From Candidatus Electronema nielsenii (GTDB lineage Bacteria; Desulfobacterota; Desulfobulbia; Desulfobulbales; Desulfobulbaceae): DNA of 23,025 nt. The stretch lies in contig JAGIXO010000015.1 in assembly GCA_026122915.1 (NCBI GenBank), positions 1-23,025 of the forward strand, given 5' to 3'. Position 1 is the first letter of the stretch. Each line of letters opens with the position of its first letter. A program made the position numbers and the translations under genes. Below are positions 7,194-14,285 of this stretch, in pieces. The notes beneath the pieces are model-generated. The model was not told the origin of the DNA. It saw only the letters and a program-made list of their open reading frames with translations, and made no database searches.

Positions 7194-8151
7194 AACTATG
7201 TCATCTTTTTGCAACTCGCAGTCAAAAATCTATGTCGCAGGTCATCGTGGTTTAGTCGGCAACGCAATCTGTAAGGCACTTGCCCAAGCAGGATGCACCA
7301 ATCTGCTGACTCGAACTCATGCTGAACTGGATTTGACCGACCAAGGTGCCGTGCGTCGCTTTTTTATTGAAGAGCAGCCGGAATACATCTTTCTTGCCGC
7401 TGCTAAAGTCGGCGGCATTCATGCCAATGACAGCAGTCCGGCGGATTTTATTCGCGACAATCTGCTGATTCAAACTAACATTATTGATGCAGCTTGGCTG
7501 CAGGGCGCAAAAAAGTTGCTTTTTCTCGGTTCGTCGTGCATTTATCCCAAATTTGCGCCACAGCCAATGAAAGAAGAGCATCTGCTCACCGGCCCGTTGG
7601 AGCCAACTAATGAGTGGTACGCTGTGGCTAAAATTGCAGGCATTAAGATGTGTCAAGCCTACCGCAAGCAACACGGCTTTGATGCCATTAGCCTGATGCC
7701 AACAAATCTTTACGGGCCTGGTGATAATTTTGATCTGCATAGCTCACATGTTCTGCCTGCATTGATTAGAAAATTCCACGAGGCGAAGATCAACGATTTG
7801 CCAGAGGTAGAAATTTGGGGAACTGGTACGCCGAAGCGGGAATTTCTTCATGTTGATGATTTGTCCTCTGCCTGCCTTTTCCTGATGGACAATTACAGTA
7901 GCGCAGAAATCATCAATGTCGGCTCTGGGCAGGAAGTCACTATTGCTGAATTGGCGGCAATGGTCAGGGAAATTGTCGGTTTTCACGGAAAAATTCAATA
8001 TAATGCCGTCATGCCAGACGGTACGCCCCGTAAATTGCTGGACGTAGCGAAACTTTTCGCCTTGGGCTGGAAAAGCCAAATCATTCTTCGGGATGGTATA
8101 GCAGAGACGTATTCATGGTTTTTGCAAAATGCGCTCTTGGCGCGAAGATGA
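7177..8151 (+). CDS. fcl: GDP-L-fucose synthase (GDP-4-keto-6-deoxymannose epimerase/reductase)
   Basis: The 324-residue NADPH-dependent enzyme finishes GDP-L-fucose synthesis from the Gmd product. Motifs visible are AGHRGLVG (21-28) for nucleotide binding, GSSCIYPK with the catalytic Ser and Cys121, WYAVAK with Tyr148 and Lys152, and GTGTPKREFLHVDDL, all hallmarks of this family. ATG 7177 overlaps the end of the restriction gene and has only a weak GAG upstream. ATG 7198 would give an N-terminus closer to the family length but has no ribosome binding site. Separation from gmd by the restriction-modification genes suggests an insertion between two genes that are normally adjacent, which may also have altered this start. 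Confidence 0.95.
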   Translation: MPFLNKTMSSFCNSQSKIYVAGHRGLVGNAICKALAQAGCTNLLTRTHAELDLTDQGAVRRFFIEEQPEYIFLAAAKVGGIHANDSSPADFIRDNLLIQTNIIDAAWLQGAKKLLFLGSSCIYPKFAPQPMKEEHLLTGPLEPTNEWYAVAKIAGIKMCQAYRKQHGFDAISLMPTNLYGPGDNFDLHSSHVLPALIRKFHEAKINDLPEVEIWGTGTPKREFLHVDDLSSACLFLMDNYSSAEIINVGSGQEVTIAELAAMVREIVGFHGKIQYNAVMPDGTPRKLLDVAKLFALGWKSQIILRDGIAETYSWFLQNALLARR

Positions 8152-8172
8152 AAGAGTAGTCGACAGAAAAAA

Positions 8173-8322
8173 ATGCGTAGTACGTTTTATCTCCTTGGTA
8201 TTTCAGCATATTGCCACGACAGCGCGATAGAGGCAATTGTTCACTTTTTTGGTGACACGTGGGCGAAGATGGCTGCGCAGAAAATTACCTTCTTTGGCAA
8301 TAACGGACGGAAAACGTCATGA
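8173..8322 (+). pseudogene. Truncated remnant of a carbamoyltransferase gene (5' end)
   Basis: This 49-codon reading frame begins MRSTFYLLGISAYCHDSA and matches the start of the intact carbamoyltransferase encoded at 9683 (LGISAYYHDSA). Over the 33 bases from CTTGG to GCGCG the two copies differ at about five positions. Similarity fades after about 20 residues, though AKMAAQ still matches IAAAQ in the intact copy. A further piece resembling the following RRK segment is in another frame. The frame ends in a TGA overlapping the next start codon. It is best read as a degraded leftover of a duplicated or replaced gene; an expressed short peptide is unlikely. It occupies most of the only sizeable gap in the operon. 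Confidence 0.7.
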
Positions 8323-9686
8323 AAAAGCTGATAACGATTTTGTTGTACTGTATCTTTTTGGTTCTGCTGGCGGAATTCGGTGTTGGCTGGCTTGGTTACA
8401 GGATTACTCAGGGAAAAGCGTATTCGTATGATGAACTCAAAGAGGAGCGTCTTGCTCTTATTGCAACCAATGCTGTTCCAGAACGCGCTGCCTCAGATAT
8501 AGATCAGCAGTGGATGAAAAAATCAAAAAAGAGCCGACGCACTGAAATATTGCATCCGTATCTTGGTTTTGTGATAGATTCTCATGACAATGAATGCCCT
8601 GACGTTGGTTTTTGTGATGACCGGATGCGGGGATATAAAAAGATGCTCCAAGGGCGCGATTTTCCAGAGCCTGATCCGAAACGGGTGATAATTGCCGTCA
8701 CAGGAGGGTCTGTTGCCTACGGTGTTGCCAACAACTCAAGCAGCGGCAAGCTGGAGCAGGCTCTGGCGACTATTCCAGCCTTGAAGGGCAAAGAAATTAT
8801 TGTTTATACGTTTGCGCTTGGCGGCTACAAGCAGCCGCAGCAGCTATTTACAGTTGGATATTACTTGGCTCTGGGCGCACATTTTGACATGATCATCAAT
8901 ATCGACGGATTTAATGACATCGTTTTGCCGCAGGCTGAAAACATTCCTTTTGGCACAAATCCATTTTTTCCAAGAGTATGGCATAACCGCATTCGCTGGG
9001 GAGGTGAAGACTATCAAGGAAAAATTCTGCAAGGATTGAAAGCTTATCTGACAGAACAGCGGACATTGATGGCAGCAAAGATGAACAGCAGCATTTTTCG
9101 CAAAAGCACATTGATGAATTTAGTCTGGAAGATTCGTGATTCTGAGATCAACAAGAGGCTTGCTGAAGATGTTACCAAGGCAGAATCAGATTATTTGAAA
9201 AATGCGAAGGATATATCTGGGAATTCTGTCATTTCAAAGTTAATTTCTGCGGGAACAAAATTTCCGCATGAAGACAAGAAAATTGTGCTTGAACAAATCG
9301 CTGAATTCTGGCGGCGGTCGTCGGAACAGATGAATGCTCTTGCTAAAACGTATCATATTCAATATTATCATTTTCTCCAGCCAAACCAATATGTCGAGAA
9401 TTCAAAGCCTATGAGTGCGGATGAGAAAAAAACAGCCATTATGGAAAATCATCCCTATGCAGGTCCAGCTCGGCTGGGGTATCCTTATCTGATTGCCAAA
9501 GGCGAACTGCTCAGAAAATCAGGCATGCCGTTTCATGATCTGACTATGATGTTCAAGGACAACAACGAAGTGCTGTACCGTGATGCTTGCTGCCATTTCA
9601 ACGAAAAAGGATACGATCTCATCATTGATGAAATAGCCAAGAACATCCAAGAAGACAGCAGCAATCAACAAAATCAAAAGTTATGA
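8319..9686 (+). CDS. Membrane-anchored SGNH/GDSL hydrolase-like protein
   Basis: The 455-residue protein has an N-terminal hydrophobic segment (4-26) that should act as a membrane anchor or signal, placing the rest outside the cytoplasm. SGNH-type blocks can be picked out: VTGGSVAYG with candidate nucleophile Ser131, DGFND with Gly197, Asn199 and Asp200, and near the C-terminus DACCHFNEKGY with Asp422 and His426. Such proteins often remove or transfer acyl groups on glycans. Its stop overlaps the carbamoyltransferase start (ATGA), and this pairing with a carbamoyltransferase, SxtJ-like and DUF5989-like genes recurs in other genomes as far as I recall. The substrate cannot be read from sequence. 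The ATG is supported by length and hydrophobic start; the ribosome binding site is weak. Confidence 0.75.
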   Translation: MKKLITILLYCIFLVLLAEFGVGWLGYRITQGKAYSYDELKEERLALIATNAVPERAASDIDQQWMKKSKKSRRTEILHPYLGFVIDSHDNECPDVGFCDDRMRGYKKMLQGRDFPEPDPKRVIIAVTGGSVAYGVANNSSSGKLEQALATIPALKGKEIIVYTFALGGYKQPQQLFTVGYYLALGAHFDMIINIDGFNDIVLPQAENIPFGTNPFFPRVWHNRIRWGGEDYQGKILQGLKAYLTEQRTLMAAKMNSSIFRKSTLMNLVWKIRDSEINKRLAEDVTKAESDYLKNAKDISGNSVISKLISAGTKFPHEDKKIVLEQIAEFWRRSSEQMNALAKTYHIQYYHFLQPNQYVENSKPMSADEKKTAIMENHPYAGPARLGYPYLIAKGELLRKSGMPFHDLTMMFKDNNEVLYRDACCHFNEKGYDLIIDEIAKNIQEDSSNQQNQKL

Positions 9687-11527
9687 CTTACATTCTTGGC
9701 ATCTCCGCATATTACCATGACAGCGCGGCAGCATTGCTGGCTGACGGAAAAATTATTGCCGCTGCTCAAGAGGAACGCTTCACCCGCAAGAAGCATGATC
9801 CCGACTTCCCTGTCAATGCAATAAGCTACTGTCTGCGCGAAGCTGACATCACCATTGAGCAAGTCAGCGATGTGGTGTTCTACGACAAGCCGATGATCAA
9901 ATTTGAGCGGCTGTTAGAGACTTATTTGTCCTATGCGCCGCAGGGATTCCGTTCCTTTCTTTCGGCAATGCCGGTCTGGATGAAGGAAAAGCTCTACATT
10001 AAAACCACGCTGAAAAGAGAATTAAGCAAACTGTGCGGATGTAAGCAAGCTGCTCTGCCCAATTTGCTGTTTTCAGAACATCATCAGGCTCATGCTGCCT
10101 CAGCATTTTTTGCCAGCCCATTCCAAAAAGCTGCGGTTTTATGCTTGGATGGTGTCGGTGAATGGGCCAGTACCTCGGCTTGGCAGGGAGACGGCAACAC
10201 CTTGCAAGCGTTGTGGCAGATGGATTTTCCTCATTCCCTTGGTCTGCTTTATTCTGCCTTTACGTATTACACAGGCTTCAAGGTAAATTCTGGCGAATAC
10301 AAGCTGATGGGCTTGGCTCCTTACGGTGAGTCTAAATATGTTGATCTGATTTTGAACAACCTTCTTGATCTGAAGGAAGACGGCACGTTTCGGCTGAATA
10401 TGGCCTATTTCAACTACGCCACCGGCTTGACCATGACTAACGCCCGCTTTGCCGACTTGTTTGGTGCGCCTGCCCGTAAGCCGGAAGGTGCGTTGACCCA
10501 GCGGGAAATGGATATCGCCCGTTCCATCCAAGATGTGACAGAGGAGATAGTCCTCCGCTTGGCTAAGACGGTGCAGCAAGAGACTGGCGCGGAGTATTTA
10601 TGTTTAGCCGGTGGAGTCGCCTTAAACTGCGTCGCCAACGGTCGTCTGCTGCGGGAAGGGCCGTTCAAGGACATCTGGATTCAGCCTGCGGCAGGGGATG
10701 CGGGCGGCGCATTGGGTGCAGCTTTAGTGGTCTGGCACGAAAAATACAAAGGTCAGCGGACGGCGGACAATGTGCATGATGCCATGTCTGGCTCGTATCT
10801 GGGGCCGCGATTTGCGGCGGCAGACATAGAATCACGCCTGAATGCCTTGGGCGCACGTTATGCAAAAATTGCCGACGAGCAGCTCATGCCCCAATTGGCC
10901 CAGCTGCTGGCTGCCGAGCAGGTGCTCGGCTGGTTCCAAGGACGGATGGAGTTTGGGCCGCGTGCGCTCGGCGGTCGCTCAATCATCGGCGATCCGCGCA
11001 GCAGCAAGATGCAGTCGGTGATGAATCTGAAGATAAAATTTCGCGAGTCGTTCCGTCCCTTTGCTCCGTCCGTGCTTGCCGAGGACGTGTCTGCCTATTT
11101 TGATCTTGACCGACCCAGCCCCTACATGCTGATCGTGGCCGATGTGAAAAAAGAGCATCGTATTCCCATGACCGAAGCGCAACAGCAGCTTTTTGGCATT
11201 GAAAAGCTGAACGTGCCTCGCTCCACTTTGCCTTCGATCACTCATGTGGACAACTCGGCCCGCATCCAGACCATCCATACGGAGACCAATCCCCGCTACC
11301 ATGCCTTGGCCAGCGCGTTCAAAGAAAAAACCGGCTGTCCGGTACTGGTAAACACCTCGTTCAACGTGCGTGGCGAGCCGATTGTCTGCACCCCAGAAGA
11401 TGCCTACCGCTGCTTCATGCGTACAAACATGGACTGCTTGGTGATTGAGAATTATCTGCTTCTCAAATCCGAACAGCCCAAATGGGATGATGATAAGAAA
11501 TGGATGCAGGAGTTTGAGCTGGATTAA
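9683..11527 (+). CDS. Carbamoyltransferase (NodU/TobZ/SxtI family)
   Basis: This 614-residue O-carbamoyltransferase family protein would transfer a carbamoyl group from carbamoyl phosphate, via carbamoyl-adenylate, to a hydroxyl of a sugar or other small molecule. The N-terminal Kae1-like domain includes LGISAYYHDSAA (5-16) and the metal-binding segment EHHQAHAASAFF (132-143), then DGVGE (156-160) and GGVALNCVANGR. The C-terminal domain has FQGRMEFGPRALGGRSI and NTSFNVRGEPIVCTPEDA, both characteristic. Length matches the family. ATG 9683 overlaps the previous stop. Its position among nucleotide-sugar, SxtJ-like and Wzm/Wzt genes suggests carbamoylation of an exported glycan or its precursor, but the acceptor is an inference. 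Confidence 0.93.
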   Translation: MTYILGISAYYHDSAAALLADGKIIAAAQEERFTRKKHDPDFPVNAISYCLREADITIEQVSDVVFYDKPMIKFERLLETYLSYAPQGFRSFLSAMPVWMKEKLYIKTTLKRELSKLCGCKQAALPNLLFSEHHQAHAASAFFASPFQKAAVLCLDGVGEWASTSAWQGDGNTLQALWQMDFPHSLGLLYSAFTYYTGFKVNSGEYKLMGLAPYGESKYVDLILNNLLDLKEDGTFRLNMAYFNYATGLTMTNARFADLFGAPARKPEGALTQREMDIARSIQDVTEEIVLRLAKTVQQETGAEYLCLAGGVALNCVANGRLLREGPFKDIWIQPAAGDAGGALGAALVVWHEKYKGQRTADNVHDAMSGSYLGPRFAAADIESRLNALGARYAKIADEQLMPQLAQLLAAEQVLGWFQGRMEFGPRALGGRSIIGDPRSSKMQSVMNLKIKFRESFRPFAPSVLAEDVSAYFDLDRPSPYMLIVADVKKEHRIPMTEAQQQLFGIEKLNVPRSTLPSITHVDNSARIQTIHTETNPRYHALASAFKEKTGCPVLVNTSFNVRGEPIVCTPEDAYRCFMRTNMDCLVIENYLLLKSEQPKWDDDKKWMQEFELD

Positions 11528-11548
11528 CGTTCAACTGGATACCAATCA

Positions 11549-11968
11549 ATGAACAATGCTTCTGTGAAAGAACATCCGCCAGTCTCTGAACTGCGCAACT
11601 TCGGTCTGATTCTTGCAGGCGGATTTATTCTTTTTTTTGGCCTTCTCTTCCCCCTGCTGAAAGGGAGAGGAATTCATCTGATGAGCTGGCATTGGCTACT
11701 GGCTGCTACGTTGGCACTATTCAGTTTGGTCGCGCCTCAACTGCTTGGCCCTCTGCATAGGGGATGGATGTTCTTGGGGCATATTCTCGGTTGGATCAAT
11801 ACCAGAATTATCTTGGGAATAGTTTTTCTGGTGATTTTTACGCCGGTCGCCTTTATTTTTAGACTGATGGGCAAAGACCCTATGCAGCGCAGCTTCGATG
11901 TGAAGCTGAAGAGTTACCGTCTTGATCCCAAACAACCAAAAACACAAAATTTGCACCGTCCTTATTGA
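11549..11968 (+). CDS. SxtJ-like small membrane protein
   Basis: The 139-residue protein has three hydrophobic segments (about 17-38, 47-66 and 85-110) and a basic cytoplasm-like tail containing KLKSYR. It resembles SxtJ of saxitoxin clusters, a family of unknown function that commonly follows carbamoyltransferase genes. Here it sits 21 bp after the carbamoyltransferase and 16 bp before a DUF5989-like gene, the same order as sxtI-sxtJ-sxtK. No catalytic motif is visible. A role in docking the carbamoyltransferase at the membrane is a guess from context. Family assignment is from memory of the pattern and gene order. Confidence 0.75.
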   Translation: MNNASVKEHPPVSELRNFGLILAGGFILFFGLLFPLLKGRGIHLMSWHWLLAATLALFSLVAPQLLGPLHRGWMFLGHILGWINTRIILGIVFLVIFTPVAFIFRLMGKDPMQRSFDVKLKSYRLDPKQPKTQNLHRPY

Positions 11969-11984
11969 AAGGAGAGACAACACC

Positions 11985-12137
11985 ATGCTTGAACTTTTAA
12001 AAGACCTCTGGGGATTCCTGCGAGAGCGCAAAAAATTTTGGCTGGCTCCAATTATCTTGGTTATCGTGATGCTGGGTGCGCTGATTGTTCTTTCTGAAGG
12101 CTCTGCAATCGCTCCTTTCATTTACACGTTGTTTTAA
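11985..12137 (+). CDS. DUF5989-like single-pass membrane peptide
   Basis: The 50-residue protein has an N-terminal amphipathic basic stretch (LLKDLWGFLRERKKFW) and one membrane segment (about 21-37). AAAGGAG at 11968-11974 gives a strong ribosome binding site for ATG 11985; the in-frame upstream extension to 11922 overlaps the SxtJ-like gene and is unlikely. Proteins of this size and shape accompany carbamoyltransferase/SxtJ pairs (SxtK position). The biochemical role is unknown. Confidence 0.75.
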   Translation: MLELLKDLWGFLRERKKFWLAPIILVIVMLGALIVLSEGSAIAPFIYTLF

Positions 12138-12169
12138 ATTGAAATGAAATTGCAGCAAGTCACGATGCA

Positions 12170-12970
12170 ATGAACAGTCTGCTTGCCTTTTTTCGTCTGC
12201 TTTACGCCCGCCGCCAGTTGATTATTGCGATGGCAGCGCGGGAGCTGCGCGCTCAATATGTAGCCTCTTCACTTGGGCTACTGTGGACGCTGATTCACCC
12301 CATCGTAATGATTACGGTTTTTTGGTTTGTCTTCAGCGTAGGCTTCAAGACTCAGCCGCTCCATGACGTACCTTTTGTAGTCTGGCTCACCGCTGGGTTG
12401 GCCCCTTGGTATATTTTTTCTGACATTGTCAGTGGCTCTACCAATATCATTTTGGCTCATGCTCATCTGGTGAAAAAAACCATTTTCGCCTCGCAGATAT
12501 TGCCGGTGGTGAAAATTCTGTCCAGCTTAGTGACACATGGAATTTTTCTCTCTGTGCTGCTGATGCTGCTGTTTTTTCAACAAATGCCTTTGAGCCTCTA
12601 CTACTTGCAGTCTCTGTATTACCTCGTTTGTCTGTTGATGTTGTCACTCGGCATTGCTTGGGCCTTAGCTGCACTTAATGTTTTTGTCCGTGATGTAGCC
12701 CAGTTAGTTGCAGTTGCGCTTCAGATTGGTTTCTGGGTCACACCGATTTTTTGGGACATTAGCATGATGAGTTCAAAAATTCAGGGGCTACTCAAGCTCA
12801 ATCCGGTCTATTATATCGTACAGGGCTATCGAGAATCGTTCATTACCTTTCAGCCGTTTTGGTCACATCCCTTGCACACCGCCTATTTTTGGTCAATCAC
12901 CGCAGCAGCATTAGCCTGTGGCGCATATATTTTCAGAAAGCTGAAGCCTCAGTTTCCCGACGTGCTATAG
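12170..12970 (+). CDS. wzm: ABC-2 type polysaccharide export permease (Wzm)
   Basis: This 266-residue inner-membrane protein has about six hydrophobic segments and the pattern of ABC-2 O-antigen/teichoic-acid exporters. It starts with an amphipathic N-terminus, RELRAQYVASSLGLLWTLIHP, where the LGLLW-x-hydrophobic-HP stretch is typical. Toward the end it has NPVYYIVQGYRESF, also typical of Wzm/TagG. The ATPase partner wzt begins 9 bp downstream. Together they should move a lipid-linked polysaccharide across the inner membrane. The Shine-Dalgarno before ATG 12170 is weak. Confidence 0.93.
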   Translation: MNSLLAFFRLLYARRQLIIAMAARELRAQYVASSLGLLWTLIHPIVMITVFWFVFSVGFKTQPLHDVPFVVWLTAGLAPWYIFSDIVSGSTNIILAHAHLVKKTIFASQILPVVKILSSLVTHGIFLSVLLMLLFFQQMPLSLYYLQSLYYLVCLLMLSLGIAWALAALNVFVRDVAQLVAVALQIGFWVTPIFWDISMMSSKIQGLLKLNPVYYIVQGYRESFITFQPFWSHPLHTAYFWSITAAALACGAYIFRKLKPQFPDVL

Positions 12971-12979
12971 AGTAAAAAC

Positions 12980-14272
12980 ATGTCTGATTTGGCTATCTCC
13001 GTCCGCAATGCAAGCAAGGTTTATGCGCTCTATAACAAGCCCGTTCATCGGCTGTTAGAAATTTTTCATCCTGCGGGCAAAAAGTACCACACCCCTTTTC
13101 GCGCCCTCGACAACATCAACTTTGAGCTGCATCAAGGCGAGGCTCTCGGTCTTATCGGGCGCAACGGCAGCGGTAAATCTTCGCTGCTTCAGCTGATTAC
13201 TGGCATTCAGCAACCAACCACAGGGGCAGTGCAGGTCAATGGCCGCATTTCTGCTTTGCTGGAGTTGGGAGCAGGTTTCAACCCAGAATTCACCGGGCGC
13301 GAAAACGTTTATCTGAACACCGCTATTCAGGGGATTTCCGAAGAAGACACTGATTCTCGTTTTCAGCGGATTGCTGATTTTGCCGATATCGGCGAATTCA
13401 TTGACCGCCCGGTAAAAACCTATTCCAGTGGTATGTATATCCGGTTGGCCTTTGCCGCCGCAGTCAGTGTGCAGCCGGAAATTTTGATTGTCGATGAAGC
13501 ACTTGCGGTTGGTGACATTTTTTTTCAGCAGAAGTGTATGGCTCACATGAAAAAAATGATGGCAGGCTGCACTATCGTTTTAGTCAGTCATGACATGCAC
13601 TCTGTGGTTAATCTCTGTAATCGGGCATTACTGCTGGAAAATGGACGAATTTCCTTTGACGGCGATCCGGTAGAGGCGGTGAGCGAATACACCAAAATTT
13701 TACATGAGGAACATTTCAGCGGTGGAAAAAAACGGGTTGAGCGTATAGAAAACACGCTGCCGACCGCTTCGGGCCTGCCAGAGGATTTTGCCGATTGGAT
13801 CAAGGTACCGCAGGAAAAACGCTCCGGGGCTGAACAAGTGGCGATTGAATATTTAAGCGTCACCAGCGAAGGCAAACCGGTAAATCTGGTACAGAAAGAC
13901 GATTTAATCACCATTCGGCTGCTGGTTCATGCCAAATCAGCTTTGGAGGAAATGATCTTTGGTTACAACATCAGAGATCGGGTGGGGAACGCCGTTTTTG
14001 GTGAAAATAGCCTGTGTTTGGAGCGTCCTGCCTCGTACCTTGAGGCAGGCGACAGCCTTGTGGAATATTCCTTTTCTTGGCCTGAAGTTTATCCCGATAA
14101 ATACACCATTACCGTCGGCATTGGACAAGGAACGATTGCTCTTGGCCATGTCATCCAGTGCTGGGCACACAATATCGTCTCCATGACTGCTGTGACTCCA
14201 GGTCGCTCTATTCATGGAATGTTCAACAATAATCTCAATTCGTTGTCGGTTTTCCCTGCGGCGTTCAGTTGA
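12980..14272 (+). CDS. wzt: ABC-type polysaccharide export ATPase with C-terminal glycan-binding domain (Wzt)
   Basis: This is a 430-residue ATPase. Walker A GRNGSGKS is at 60-67, the signature YSSGMYIRLAFA at 148-159, Walker B ILIVDEAL at 168-175 and the H-loop His at 204. The extra C-terminal region, from about 265 to 420, is predicted to be a beta-sandwich like Wzt-C domains, which recognise the capped end of a specific polysaccharide before export. That length implies export of a finished, end-modified glycan rather than a generic substrate. The 9-bp gap after wzm supports one complex. Confidence 0.94.
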   Translation: MSDLAISVRNASKVYALYNKPVHRLLEIFHPAGKKYHTPFRALDNINFELHQGEALGLIGRNGSGKSSLLQLITGIQQPTTGAVQVNGRISALLELGAGFNPEFTGRENVYLNTAIQGISEEDTDSRFQRIADFADIGEFIDRPVKTYSSGMYIRLAFAAAVSVQPEILIVDEALAVGDIFFQQKCMAHMKKMMAGCTIVLVSHDMHSVVNLCNRALLLENGRISFDGDPVEAVSEYTKILHEEHFSGGKKRVERIENTLPTASGLPEDFADWIKVPQEKRSGAEQVAIEYLSVTSEGKPVNLVQKDDLITIRLLVHAKSALEEMIFGYNIRDRVGNAVFGENSLCLERPASYLEAGDSLVEYSFSWPEVYPDKYTITVGIGQGTIALGHVIQCWAHNIVSMTAVTPGRSIHGMFNNNLNSLSVFPAAFS

Positions 14273-14285
14273 AAATTACATTCTC

